This document shows, in pieces, positions 56,824 to 63,989 of a DNA stretch of 64,000 nt (its first letter is position 1; each line of letters starts with the position of its first letter). A program made the position numbers and the translations under genes. Source of the stretch: Zoroaster sp. YZ-2022. Taxonomy: Eukaryota; Echinodermata; Asteroidea; Forcipulatida; Zoroasteridae. Below the pieces are notes generated by a model that saw only the letters and a list, made by a program, of their open reading frames with translations, had not been told where the DNA came from and ran no database searches. Location of the stretch: positions 2,074,992-2,138,991 of the forward strand of contig CM055816.1 in the NCBI GenBank assembly GCA_029582265.1, given 5' to 3'.

Positions 56824-57084
56824 TTAATCATTACTATTTTTAGGCATGATCGAATCTGGTAAAATTCCTTGTTTAACTAACGCCATTTGAGTTCCACCGG
56901 CTAATGCGACCGTCACGGTGAGTTTTAACCCGTCTTTTATACTAAACTTTCCCAAGTTGGCTGGTTCTACGCTTAATACTTTTTTACCGATCATGCTGTA
57001 TAAAACTATAAAAACTCCAAAAACGACGCTTTTGTAAAGCGAATCGGCGATTGTTTTCGGCTCTATTGTTGGCATTGAAGACAT
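56824..57084 (-). CDS. 86-aa hydrophobic protein
   Basis: Two hydrophobic stretches, 'VVFGVFIVLYSMIG' (about residues 20-33) and 'LKLTVTVALAGGTQMAL' (about 53-69), suggest a small membrane protein with both ends polar. A homologue starts at 29742 in the decayed element, including its first residues, so it is a genuine conserved gene. The start is preceded by tatatttacagttataaat, a motif shared with the capsid gene. Function unknown; virion membrane or capsid-associated small protein is possible. Confidence 0.75.
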   Translation of the reverse strand: MSSMPTIEPKTIADSLYKSVVFGVFIVLYSMIGKKVLSVEPANLGKFSIKDGLKLTVTVALAGGTQMALVKQGILPDSIMPKNSND

Positions 57085-57120
57085 ATTTATAACTGTAAAT
57101 ATAATATTTTTTAAAAACTT

Positions 57121-57537
57121 TTATTCCATTTCAAAAACAATGAGTTCTCTCGTGGTGGGCGGTGAAACGCTAGCGAGTTTAACGGGTTCGTTTTTAAATG
57201 TCGGTTCTCTAACTAGTTTTACCGTCGCGGGTTCTTGCTCGTTCTGTCTAAACAAGAAATAAGCGATACCTCCAATAGCTAAACCAATAGCTATATAATA
57301 GTAGTAACTCGTTCCATTGCTCGTCGAGTTGTTTTCTTTATAACCTTCGCTATCGCGAGACGTTTTAACGCTTTTCGAGGGTTTAGCGAGTTGTAGTTTT
57401 TTCTTTTTGTTAATTTCGGCTAGTCTTTTTCCAGCCGCAACTCTGTTTGGGTTTTTTGGTTTAGTCGCTGGTTGGGTTACGGTCTTCGGCGTTGAAGCTT
57501 GCGGTTCCGGTTGTGCAATCTGCTCGTTCGTTTCCAT
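57121..57537 (-). CDS. 138-aa single-pass membrane protein
   Basis: Residues 1-60 are Pro, Thr and Lys-rich with 'KPKNPNRVAAGKRLAEINKK'. A transmembrane segment 'YYYYIAIGLAIGGIAYFLF' lies at about 78-96, followed by a charged tail. It overlaps the end of the 196-aa gene by 77 bp in another frame. The decayed element keeps the same protein (29322-29708), including the membrane segment. Start context taataaaagagATG. Function unknown; I do not recognise a family. Confidence 0.75.
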   Translation of the reverse strand: METNEQIAQPEPQASTPKTVTQPATKPKNPNRVAAGKRLAEINKKKKLQLAKPSKSVKTSRDSEGYKENNSTSNGTSYYYYIAIGLAIGGIAYFLFRQNEQEPATVKLVREPTFKNEPVKLASVSPPTTRELIVFEME

Positions 57538-58051
57538 CTCTTTTATTATCTACACAAGATTCTTCTTTTCTTTTTAAATGTTTTGCCGTAATTAGCGAAG
57601 CGCTGAGAGGCGCGATCAACATACCGTACTTGTAGTATATTTCACACGCTACGGTAGAGAGCATGCTCGAAATGAACGGATCTTTTTCTAAATCTGAAAT
57701 TAATTTACCTTCATCATCAATTTGAAATTTATGACCATACAAATCTATACGATTTAAACTTAATCCTAATAGTTTAGCGTATAGCGTTATAATGGCGCTA
57801 CCTAAAGACTGAGTAATATCGCGGCCTAATTTAGTTTCATATTGCGTGTGTAGCGCGTCTCGCTCTTTGGTAGACAAAGCTTCAATATCGCTAACGCTTA
57901 GTTCTTTTCCAAAAAACTTTTTCGAATCTCCTCCCACTACAACCGATAAAAGACGTATTTTTTGTTTCAACGACGTATCATCGTTAGTATTGTTATCGTC
58001 CGCGAGTGGCATCCGTGGATTTTCGTTTAATAGTTTATGTACTTCTTCCAT
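57461..58051 (-). CDS. 196-aa conserved Polinton protein of unknown function
   Basis: Mostly helical and soluble in appearance, with 'KIRLLSVVVGGDSKKF' (about 31-46), 'LNRIDLYGHKFQIDDEGKLI' (about 98-117) and 'VACEIYYKYGMLIAPLSASL' (about 134-153), the last moderately hydrophobic. Its first 25 bp overlap the 3' end of the 108-aa gene, and its 3' end overlaps the 138-aa gene. Several of these segments are retained in the decayed copy (28826-29310), which supports real coding. Start context gtataataaATG. No family recognised. Confidence 0.75.
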   Translation of the reverse strand: MEEVHKLLNENPRMPLADDNNTNDDTSLKQKIRLLSVVVGGDSKKFFGKELSVSDIEALSTKERDALHTQYETKLGRDITQSLGSAIITLYAKLLGLSLNRIDLYGHKFQIDDEGKLISDLEKDPFISSMLSTVACEIYYKYGMLIAPLSASLITAKHLKRKEESCVDNKRDGNERADCTTGTASFNAEDRNPTSD

Positions 58052-58353
58052 TTATTATACGTATTTATAGAATAATCGGTTAAATTTATAAAAAAATATA
58101 GAAACCAATAATTAATTTTAGATAACCCATCGGCGTTTAAAAGTTCGTTAAGATTAAACGTTAGATCTTTTACTTGTTCAGCAGATATACTCGTAAATAT
58201 ACATTTTACTTTTTCAGTATTATCGTTTAAAACTAGTACTAGGTTTTTTCTTTCTTTTTCAGTATTGAGAAGTTGGTTAAGATTATATATAAAATCATTT
58301 ACTCGTTCAGCGGATATACTCGTAAATATAACTTTTACTCGTTCAACATTCAT
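58027..58353 (-). CDS. 108-aa protein with an internal two-fold repeat
   Basis: The start at 58353 ('MNVERVKVIF') is preferred over the more upstream Met at 58398 because the decayed homologue starts with the equivalent 'MNAERV' at 28527. Two repeats follow: 'ERVKVIFTSISAERVNDFIY' with 'NLNQLLN', and 'EKVKCIFTSISAEQVKDLTF' with 'NLNELLN'. A hydrophobic stretch 'INYWFLYFFINLTDY' near the C-terminus may contact a membrane. The last 25 bp overlap the next gene. Function unknown. Confidence 0.7.
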   Translation of the reverse strand: MNVERVKVIFTSISAERVNDFIYNLNQLLNTEKERKNLVLVLNDNTEKVKCIFTSISAEQVKDLTFNLNELLNADGLSKINYWFLYFFINLTDYSINTYNKWKKYINY

Positions 58354-58394
58354 ATTTATAAATAGATTTATAATATTTATTAAAATACGAAACA

Positions 58395-58652
58395 ACACTA
58401 TGGGTAACCTATGGGTAACCTAGTGGTAATTACTAACGACCTGTGAGTAACCTATGAGCAATTGCTGAGTAACCTGTGAGTAATTGCTCTTAACCTATGA
58501 TTCCTAGTGGTAATTGCTCTTAACCTGTGAGTAACCTAGTGGTAATTACTAAACAACCTATGGGTAATTGCTAACGACCTAGTGGTAATTACTCAACGAC
58601 CTATGAGTAACCTATGAGCAATTGCTGAGTAACCTGTGAGTAATTGCTCAAC
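58395..58652. repeat. Minisatellite between small-ORF block and ATPase
   Basis: Many units of the type acctatgggta, acctagtggtaattacta, acctgtgagtaattgctca, with 10-24 bp spacing, fill the space between the two genes. The decayed element carries a shorter array with similar units at the same position. Confidence 0.85.
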
Positions 58653-58655
58653 GAC

Positions 58656-59276
58656 TTAGTCGCGTATTTCATAACCGGTAGGTTGATCCGTTTTTAAAAT
58701 CAATTTGCGATGTTTAACTTGTTTTAATTTTTCATGAATTTCCATTCTCAACTCTTTCGTAGGTACAACATCATTTTCTCTAAGACAATTCTCGTACGAG
58801 TCTCTATCTTTACAATAAAATAAACACACCCATTTGAGTTGTTCTCTAAAATCTTTCAATACGCTATTATATTTTTGCGAAAGAATCCAACAGCTGTGTT
58901 GTACGTGTCTACCGCTAAAAGCCAATTGTGTAATCATACATTTATTATTCTCGTCGTATTTTTTATAATGCAACTGTTTATTAGCGCTGCAATCGTCGAT
59001 GATAAACAACGTTTCTTCCGTTTTGAAAGCGTCGCTATAAATTTGTATAGCCCTATTCAGCGAGATGTCGTTTAAATCGTTAACGTGTACGTTATCGTCG
59101 TTTAGAACCCATTTTCTATTTTTGTACGTATCGTTGTAGAAGATGGTGGGGCATAATATAACGATATTTTTAAAATATTTAAAATATTCATTTTCTAATA
59201 AATTTAAAACAAATTCAGTTTTTCCGCATCCCGTTTGTCCGCAAATTAATGCGGCGTGTGGATATTTAGGTAACAT
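58656..59276 (-). CDS. DNA-packaging ATPase (FtsK/HerA type)
   Basis: 206 aa. It would pump DNA into the capsid. Walker A 'GQTGCGKT' lies at residues 13-20 and Walker B 'LFIIDD' at 90-95. 'WILSQKY' near 130 suits the conserved polar motif after Walker B in the A32-like family. Length is typical of the short Polinton ATPases. It lies directly downstream of the capsid gene on the same strand, 122 bp away. Start context taataataaaagaaaATG. Intact. Confidence 0.92.
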   Translation of the reverse strand: MLPKYPHAALICGQTGCGKTEFVLNLLENEYFKYFKNIVILCPTIFYNDTYKNRKWVLNDDNVHVNDLNDISLNRAIQIYSDAFKTEETLFIIDDCSANKQLHYKKYDENNKCMITQLAFSGRHVQHSCWILSQKYNSVLKDFREQLKWVCLFYCKDRDSYENCLRENDVVPTKELRMEIHEKLKQVKHRKLILKTDQPTGYEIRD

Positions 59277-59398
59277 TTTCTTTTATTATTAGGCGTTTTT
59301 TAAAATATCACGCACATTTTGTCATCGCTCTAAATTATTACGTTTTTTTTTCTAAAAGTACGTCGATCGTAGAAGCTGCTAATTGAGTCTCGCTAATT

Positions 59399-60676
59399 TT
59401 AATAATCGACTGATTCAAAACGTCCGTTTCTTATATTTAGTTGCGCGTCCATGATAATAAAAGTATACATGTTTAGTTCGCCCGCAGCTTCCGCTTCTTT
59501 TTCAATTTGAATGGTAATTCCTTCGGATAAGTTTTGTACTCGTCTTCCGCTTCCGTGTAATTTATTGTCGGTGGTAGTTCTTAAATCTAGGAATAGGCCA
59601 TATCGTTGGAGTAAATAATCAGCTTGTTTAACGTTTGATAAATTTAGAGCTTGTACGACTTGTATAGCATGTTGTTGTTTCGAATCGCCGAAATATTTTG
59701 AAATCTCTTCCCAATGTTGATACCTTTTCATTCCATGCGCGTAGAGTTGGTTAGGAACGCCTTCGATCGTAATTGAAACTTTTTCGATTTTTGGATTATA
59801 AAATTTATTGCTTTCTTTCGTGGTGGGTTCTCTGAATAAAAACAATATTCCTTTCATACTTTTTGCGGGGGTATTTAAATTTATATTCCACATCGTATCG
59901 CTTTTGTTTAACGGAGTCACGCTCTGTCTCAGTACACGATCGAATAATATACTCAACCGAGAGGTATATTGATTTTTAATCGTTCGAGCGAGTTCCGGCA
60001 TATGAACGACTTCATATTCTAAAGAAATTCCGCTTATGATATATTTCGCGTCATCGCCGACGCTTTTAATCACGCTAGAAAATTTATTAAACACGAGTTC
60101 GTAAGTCAATCGATCTCCGATGCCCGACTGATAGTAAGGTTGATGATCGGTCAACAATTCAAAATCTAGCGGAATGTAATATCTATTTTTATAAGCGTCC
60201 GCGATAGCTTTATCTTTTCCTCCATTGCCCGCGGGGACCTTGTCGCTAGCGTCTATTCTTAATTTAGTCACGTTCGCATCTTCGATTCCTTGATACGCTA
60301 AATTTTCGCGTTGATCTTTAGTTAACCATTCGTCTTTGTAACAATTGAATACATCCGCGTCGTCTAATGAAAATATTTCATTTCCTTCCATTTTAATAAT
60401 TATATGTTTTACGATCGCTCTACCTATATTTTGTACCAACGTTCTATTTTCATCATCCGTTGAAACGAGTTCTATATTGAAAGCCAATCGAGTTGTATTG
60501 GGGACGACAACGTCGTTCATTCCTAAATTTGGAAAACGAACCGTCAACAATTGATTTTCGGTAATGGTGCTCGGATTATTTGTGATGACGACTTTTTGAC
60601 GCAAACCTTTCACACCTCTCGGTTCTCTTATTCTCCTGTATGGATCGAGCGTATCTCCGTATATATTGTTAGTCAT
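59399..60676 (-). CDS. Major capsid protein (double jelly-roll)
   Basis: 425 aa. It would form the hexon-like capsomers of the particle. The N-terminus 'PYRRIREPRGVKGLRQKVVI' is followed by the first jelly-roll with 'VVPNTTRLAFNIEL' (about 55-68) and 'NIGRAIVKHIIIKMEGNEIF' (about 83-102), a signature of Polinton capsid proteins. Mid-protein 'YQSGIGDRLTYELVFN' and the second jelly-roll region 'VSITIEGVPNQLYAHGMKRY' (about 300-319) match the same family. The C-terminal 'TFIIMDAQLNIRNGRFESV' closes the protein. It is shorter than many Polinton capsid proteins. It starts 130 bp from the divergent gene at 60807. Confidence 0.88.
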   Translation of the reverse strand: MTNNIYGDTLDPYRRIREPRGVKGLRQKVVITNNPSTITENQLLTVRFPNLGMNDVVVPNTTRLAFNIELVSTDDENRTLVQNIGRAIVKHIIIKMEGNEIFSLDDADVFNCYKDEWLTKDQRENLAYQGIEDANVTKLRIDASDKVPAGNGGKDKAIADAYKNRYYIPLDFELLTDHQPYYQSGIGDRLTYELVFNKFSSVIKSVGDDAKYIISGISLEYEVVHMPELARTIKNQYTSRLSILFDRVLRQSVTPLNKSDTMWNINLNTPAKSMKGILFLFREPTTKESNKFYNPKIEKVSITIEGVPNQLYAHGMKRYQHWEEISKYFGDSKQQHAIQVVQALNLSNVKQADYLLQRYGLFLDLRTTTDNKLHGSGRRVQNLSEGITIQIEKEAEAAGELNMYTFIIMDAQLNIRNGRFESVDY

Positions 60677-60806
60677 ATTTTATACCTGTAAATATAAAAC
60701 ATTTTTATAAAAAAGTAAAACCAAAATAATTTAAAATAGAAAGTGTTGTTAAAAAGTAAACTATATAAATAAACACATTTTTTATGTTTATAGTTGTTAA
60801 AAGAAA
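60677..60806. promoter_or_regulatory. Divergent promoter region between capsid and 147-aa genes
   Basis: 130 bp, strongly AT-rich. Toward the plus-strand gene it has ctatataaataaa (60761-60773) and then tatgtttatag before the ATG. Toward the capsid gene, on the minus strand, it has ttttataaaaatgttttata, then tttacag close to the ATG. Both directions thus carry TATA-like sequence. Confidence 0.6.
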
Positions 60807-61250
60807 ATGGTATCTATAGCGATGATGGTTGGAGGTGCGGTAATTAACGCGTTAGCATTTACAGGAAGTAATGCTCTATTTAGTAATTTGCGTAGCAGCG
60901 ACGCATCGCAAGAACGCAAAAGACACGATTTAGCGTTGGAACATCTTTCGAAAGCTAGAGATGAATTTAGTAAAAAGCGATTAAAATATCTAGATTATTT
61001 AAACGAAAAAATACAAAAAGAATCAAACGCCGAAAGAACGTTTAATAACATTGACGATGCGATGAATGAATATTATAACATAACTAACGAACGAATAAAT
61101 TTGCCGTTAAATTTACGCGACGAACCTCAACTAGAAGATTTTTACGCTCCTAGCGAAGATCAAAAAACGCGAGAAATTGTATTTATTGTATTAGCGATGA
61201 GTTTAGTGGGCTACGTAAGTTATAAATTGTTGAAAAAATATAGAAAGTAA
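60807..61250 (+). CDS. 147-aa membrane-anchored helical protein
   Basis: The N-terminus is hydrophobic ('MVSIAMMVGGAVINALAF'), then comes a long charged helical region ('RKRHDLALEHLSKARDEFSK', 'RLKYLDYLNEKIQKES') and a C-terminal membrane anchor 'IVFIVLAMSLVGYVSY' followed by Lys/Arg. The decayed element keeps a homologue (25950-26393) also divergent from its capsid gene. Such small membrane-anchored proteins are common next to Polinton capsid genes; the role is unknown. 7 bp separate it from the next gene. Confidence 0.75.
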   Translation: MVSIAMMVGGAVINALAFTGSNALFSNLRSSDASQERKRHDLALEHLSKARDEFSKKRLKYLDYLNEKIQKESNAERTFNNIDDAMNEYYNITNERINLPLNLRDEPQLEDFYAPSEDQKTREIVFIVLAMSLVGYVSYKLLKKYRK

Positions 61251-61257
61251 TTATAAA

Positions 61258-62349
61258 ATGGCTGAAGGAGGACACGAACTTATAGAAACAGATCCAGCTT
61301 ATAATCAACCCGAAGAAGAAGACGAATATATAGATGATAAAATAAGCGATATCAACTTGGGTGATCGTGAGATTGAACGAGAAACGTCTTTTAGTGAACC
61401 GACTTTTTCTCAAACAACTATATTTACTAGATCTGTAGTCGATGATTTTTATGCCTCGCGTAAAAAAGGTAAACCAAGTACGATAGAATATAATGACTTC
61501 CACATTGTCAATGAAAAAGGAAAAAATGTACTCTATTTTAAAAAAGGTGATAAATATGTACCATTAACTAAACCCGACGGCGGATTTTACGCGGAATCTA
61601 CTTTTTTTTTTAAAGGCGGATTAACCGATAAAGATTTATATAAATTTGATGAACGTGAAGAAGCGATAGTAAATGTTATAGAAAAATCAAAAACAAGTAT
61701 CGTCAGAAGGTTACCAACTCCACCGTTACTTATAGAAAAATCTAAAAAAGTAGAAGAAGCTATCGAAATGGCGGTTATAGTTCTTTCGAGAGAACAAGCT
61801 ATACAAACGGATTTTGAATTTCCGAACCGAGAAATCTTGGGGCTCGATAGAGCTTTACAAACGACTCGAGGTAATCTTGAATTAAATTTAGCTAAATTAA
61901 GCCAACTCGATGAAGAAACATCTAATCTTGAAAAAGAATACGTAAGAGCTCTACCTATATATTCATTAGACGACGAAGATGCAGATAAAACAGAAAAACT
62001 ACGTAAACGACTGCTTGAAAAAAAAGATGAAAGACTAGCGAGATTAGAAGCTGTGAGCGTGAATGAAAACATTCTTCGTAGTCAAATCAATAGAATTAGA
62101 GAAACGTTTCAAAAAATGTTAACGAGAGACGATACGTTGGGTGATAAAATTAAAACTTTATTTAGAGAACAAGGCGTAACGATCGTTAGTGTATTAATAG
62201 CCGTCGGTATGGTTATTACCGCTATCGTCGAACCTGCCGTTAATGCCGCGAGTTCAGTTACACCTCCAACTCCTATACCCCCAGAACCCGCACCACACCA
62301 CCAATTCCGCCTAGTGGTGGTGCGAGCGAGTGGATACAAAAAATGTTAA
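61258..62349 (+). CDS. Coiled-coil/membrane protein, copy A (5' part)
   Basis: 363 codons. The acidic N-terminus 'MAEGGHELIETDPAYN' is followed by a small domain 'VVDDFYASRKKGKPSTIEYN' with 'NVLYFKKGDKYVPLTK' (about 60-105), then long helices likely to form a coiled coil (about 135-300). A membrane segment 'VTIVSVLIAVGMVITAIV' (about 309-326) and a Pro-rich linker follow. In the Pro-rich tract near 62290 the reading frame changes relative to the next module, so the last ~20 codons of this ORF are probably not native and the gene continues at 62325 in another frame. A single-copy homologue lies at 24685-25947. It may be a virion membrane-active or structural protein (inference). Confidence 0.7.
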   Translation: MAEGGHELIETDPAYNQPEEEDEYIDDKISDINLGDREIERETSFSEPTFSQTTIFTRSVVDDFYASRKKGKPSTIEYNDFHIVNEKGKNVLYFKKGDKYVPLTKPDGGFYAESTFFFKGGLTDKDLYKFDEREEAIVNVIEKSKTSIVRRLPTPPLLIEKSKKVEEAIEMAVIVLSREQAIQTDFEFPNREILGLDRALQTTRGNLELNLAKLSQLDEETSNLEKEYVRALPIYSLDDEDADKTEKLRKRLLEKKDERLARLEAVSVNENILRSQINRIRETFQKMLTRDDTLGDKIKTLFREQGVTIVSVLIAVGMVITAIVEPAVNAASSVTPPTPIPPEPAPHHQFRLVVVRASGYKKC

Positions 62350-62825
62350 AAAACTTTGCGAATGTGTTAGCTAAACTGGGAGCGAAAGCTTTAGCCGCTT
62401 TACCAGCCATTATCGGATCGATTATAAATTGGTTATTTAAAATAGCTTCAAGCGTCGTTATGTTTGCGGCTCAACATTTATGGTTAACCTTAGTGGCGGT
62501 TGGCGTTTTAATTTTAACTTACGCGGCGGAAGGAGGTGATATACCGATGGAAGATATTAATGTTGATGATATGATTAACGATGACGAAGATGATGATGAA
62601 ACAACAACTTTTTTCAGTAACGAAGAAGAAAAAGAAATAGAAAGAAACTTAGACAACCAAATAGAAAGAGAAAGACAACGAGAAATAGAAAGAGATAAAG
62701 AAATAAAAGATAGCGGTACTGCAAAGAAAAGAAAAGAGCTAACTAAAATATACGTTGATGATTTTTACAAGAGCGTAGAGCATGAACCGGTTGTGAAAGA
62801 CTACTCTAAATTTAAAATAAATTAA
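62343..62825 (+). CDS. Copy A 3' module fused to the start of copy B
   Basis: It continues copy A after the frame change: an amphipathic/hydrophobic module 'FANVLAKLGAKALAALPAII' and 'AAQHLWLTLVAVGVLILTY'. Instead of ending there (copy B ends with a short basic tail and stop), it runs on in frame into 'AAEGGDIPMEDINVDD', which resembles the start of copy A ('MAEGGHELIE'), so a second copy is fused on. It then has an acidic/charged stretch and 'YVDDFYKSVEHEPVVKDYSK', matching 'VVDDFYAS...' of copy A. TAA at 62823-62825. Confidence 0.65.
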   Translation: MLKNFANVLAKLGAKALAALPAIIGSIINWLFKIASSVVMFAAQHLWLTLVAVGVLILTYAAEGGDIPMEDINVDDMINDDEDDDETTTFFSNEEEKEIERNLDNQIERERQREIERDKEIKDSGTAKKRKELTKIYVDDFYKSVEHEPVVKDYSKFKIN

Positions 62826-63512
62826 AAAAAATTATTAGTTTTTAAAAAAGGTAAAAAAGAATTAGTTTTAACCAATTTAAAAGAAAAAAGCAAATTTAAA
62901 AAGTTATCTACTCTCATTAGTAAATATGGCATCGATTTTGTAAGATTAGATTTAGGTATAACCGATTATAAACGAAAACCATCAACGCCGCGCGAACAAA
63001 AAGCAATAGACGATAATTTTGATGCGGTGGAAGAAGCGCAAAGGCAACCTATACCGTTAGAGCCTACCGTTGTTGTTGATGAAACGGTTTATCGCAAAGA
63101 AGGAGCGCCGACAACGCAATTGATTAGCGAAACGGTAGAAGCTAACGAAAATACAATAAGCGTTCTTTCAGAAAACCCGGATCTTGAACATAGTCACGAT
63201 CTAAGAACCTTGCAGAGCGTTAGTAAAAGTTTAGAAACGAAACAAGGCACTTTCTTAGAATTATTGTTTAAATATAGAGTAAATAAAAAAAAAATAGCTG
63301 ACATCAACCAAAGAATCAACGAAAATGAGATAGAAGACGAGGATGCGATGGATTCACTACGTAAAGAAAGAGCAAACCTAAAAGATGAAACAGCGGTGGT
63401 TGAAGAAGCTATAGAAGATTTAAAAAGAAAAATATCTAACCTTTTATTTAAAAATGAAGAAACGTTAAACGCGATAAATGGAAGAAAACGCACATTAAGG
63501 GAAAACATTTAA
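62826..63512 (+). pseudogene. Copy B middle part (coiled coil), between two in-frame stops
   Basis: The frame stays open after the TAA at 62823 and reads 'KLLVFKKGKKELVLT', the counterpart of 'VLYFKKGDKYVPLT' in copy A, then coiled-coil helices ('LFKYRVNKKKIADINQRI', 'VVEEAIEDLKRKISNLLFK'). Another TAA at 63510-63512 ends it. There is no in-frame ATG near the start of the segment. Either the duplicate is decaying or these are base-call errors in A-rich tracts. Confidence 0.6.
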
Positions 63513-63989
63513 GGCTTATTTAAAAAACGTGGTATAAAGATCGTTACTATATTAACGGCGATTGGTATGGCTATTTTTGCTATCGTCGATACAATCGTTA
63601 ATACCGCGAGTTCAGTTTTACCAAAGCCAAAACCACCGCCAAAGCCAAAACCACCGCCAAAGCCAAAACCACCACCCACGCCGTCACCCCCGCCGTCACC
63701 CCCGCCGTCACCCACGCCGTCACCCACACCACCACCAACACCACCACCAACACCATCAGATAGTGGTATAAGCGAGTGGATACAAAAAATGTTTAAAAAC
63801 TTTGCAAATGTGTTAGCTAAACTGGGAGCGAAAGCTTTAGCCGCTTTACCAGCCATTATCGGATCGATTATAAGTTGGTTATTTAAAACGGCTTCAAGCG
63901 TAGTAGCGTACGCGGCTCAACATTTATGGTTAACCTTAGTGGCGGTTGGCGTTTTAATTATAACATACATGCGCAAAACTCTAAAATAA
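63513..63989 (+). pseudogene. Copy B 3' part: membrane segment, Pro-rich linker, hydrophobic module
   Basis: In the same frame as the previous segment, 'KIVTILTAIGMAIFAIVDTI' is the membrane segment (compare copy A 'VTIVSVLIAVGMVITAIV'). Then comes a long Pro-rich linker with Lys and Ser (from about 63618 to 63755), then 'SEWIQKMFKNFANVLAKLGA' and 'AAQHLWLTLVAVGVLIITYM' and a stop at 63987-63989. An ATG at 63567 would allow a shorter protein of 140 aa. The final ~190 bp are nearly identical to copy A. Confidence 0.65.
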
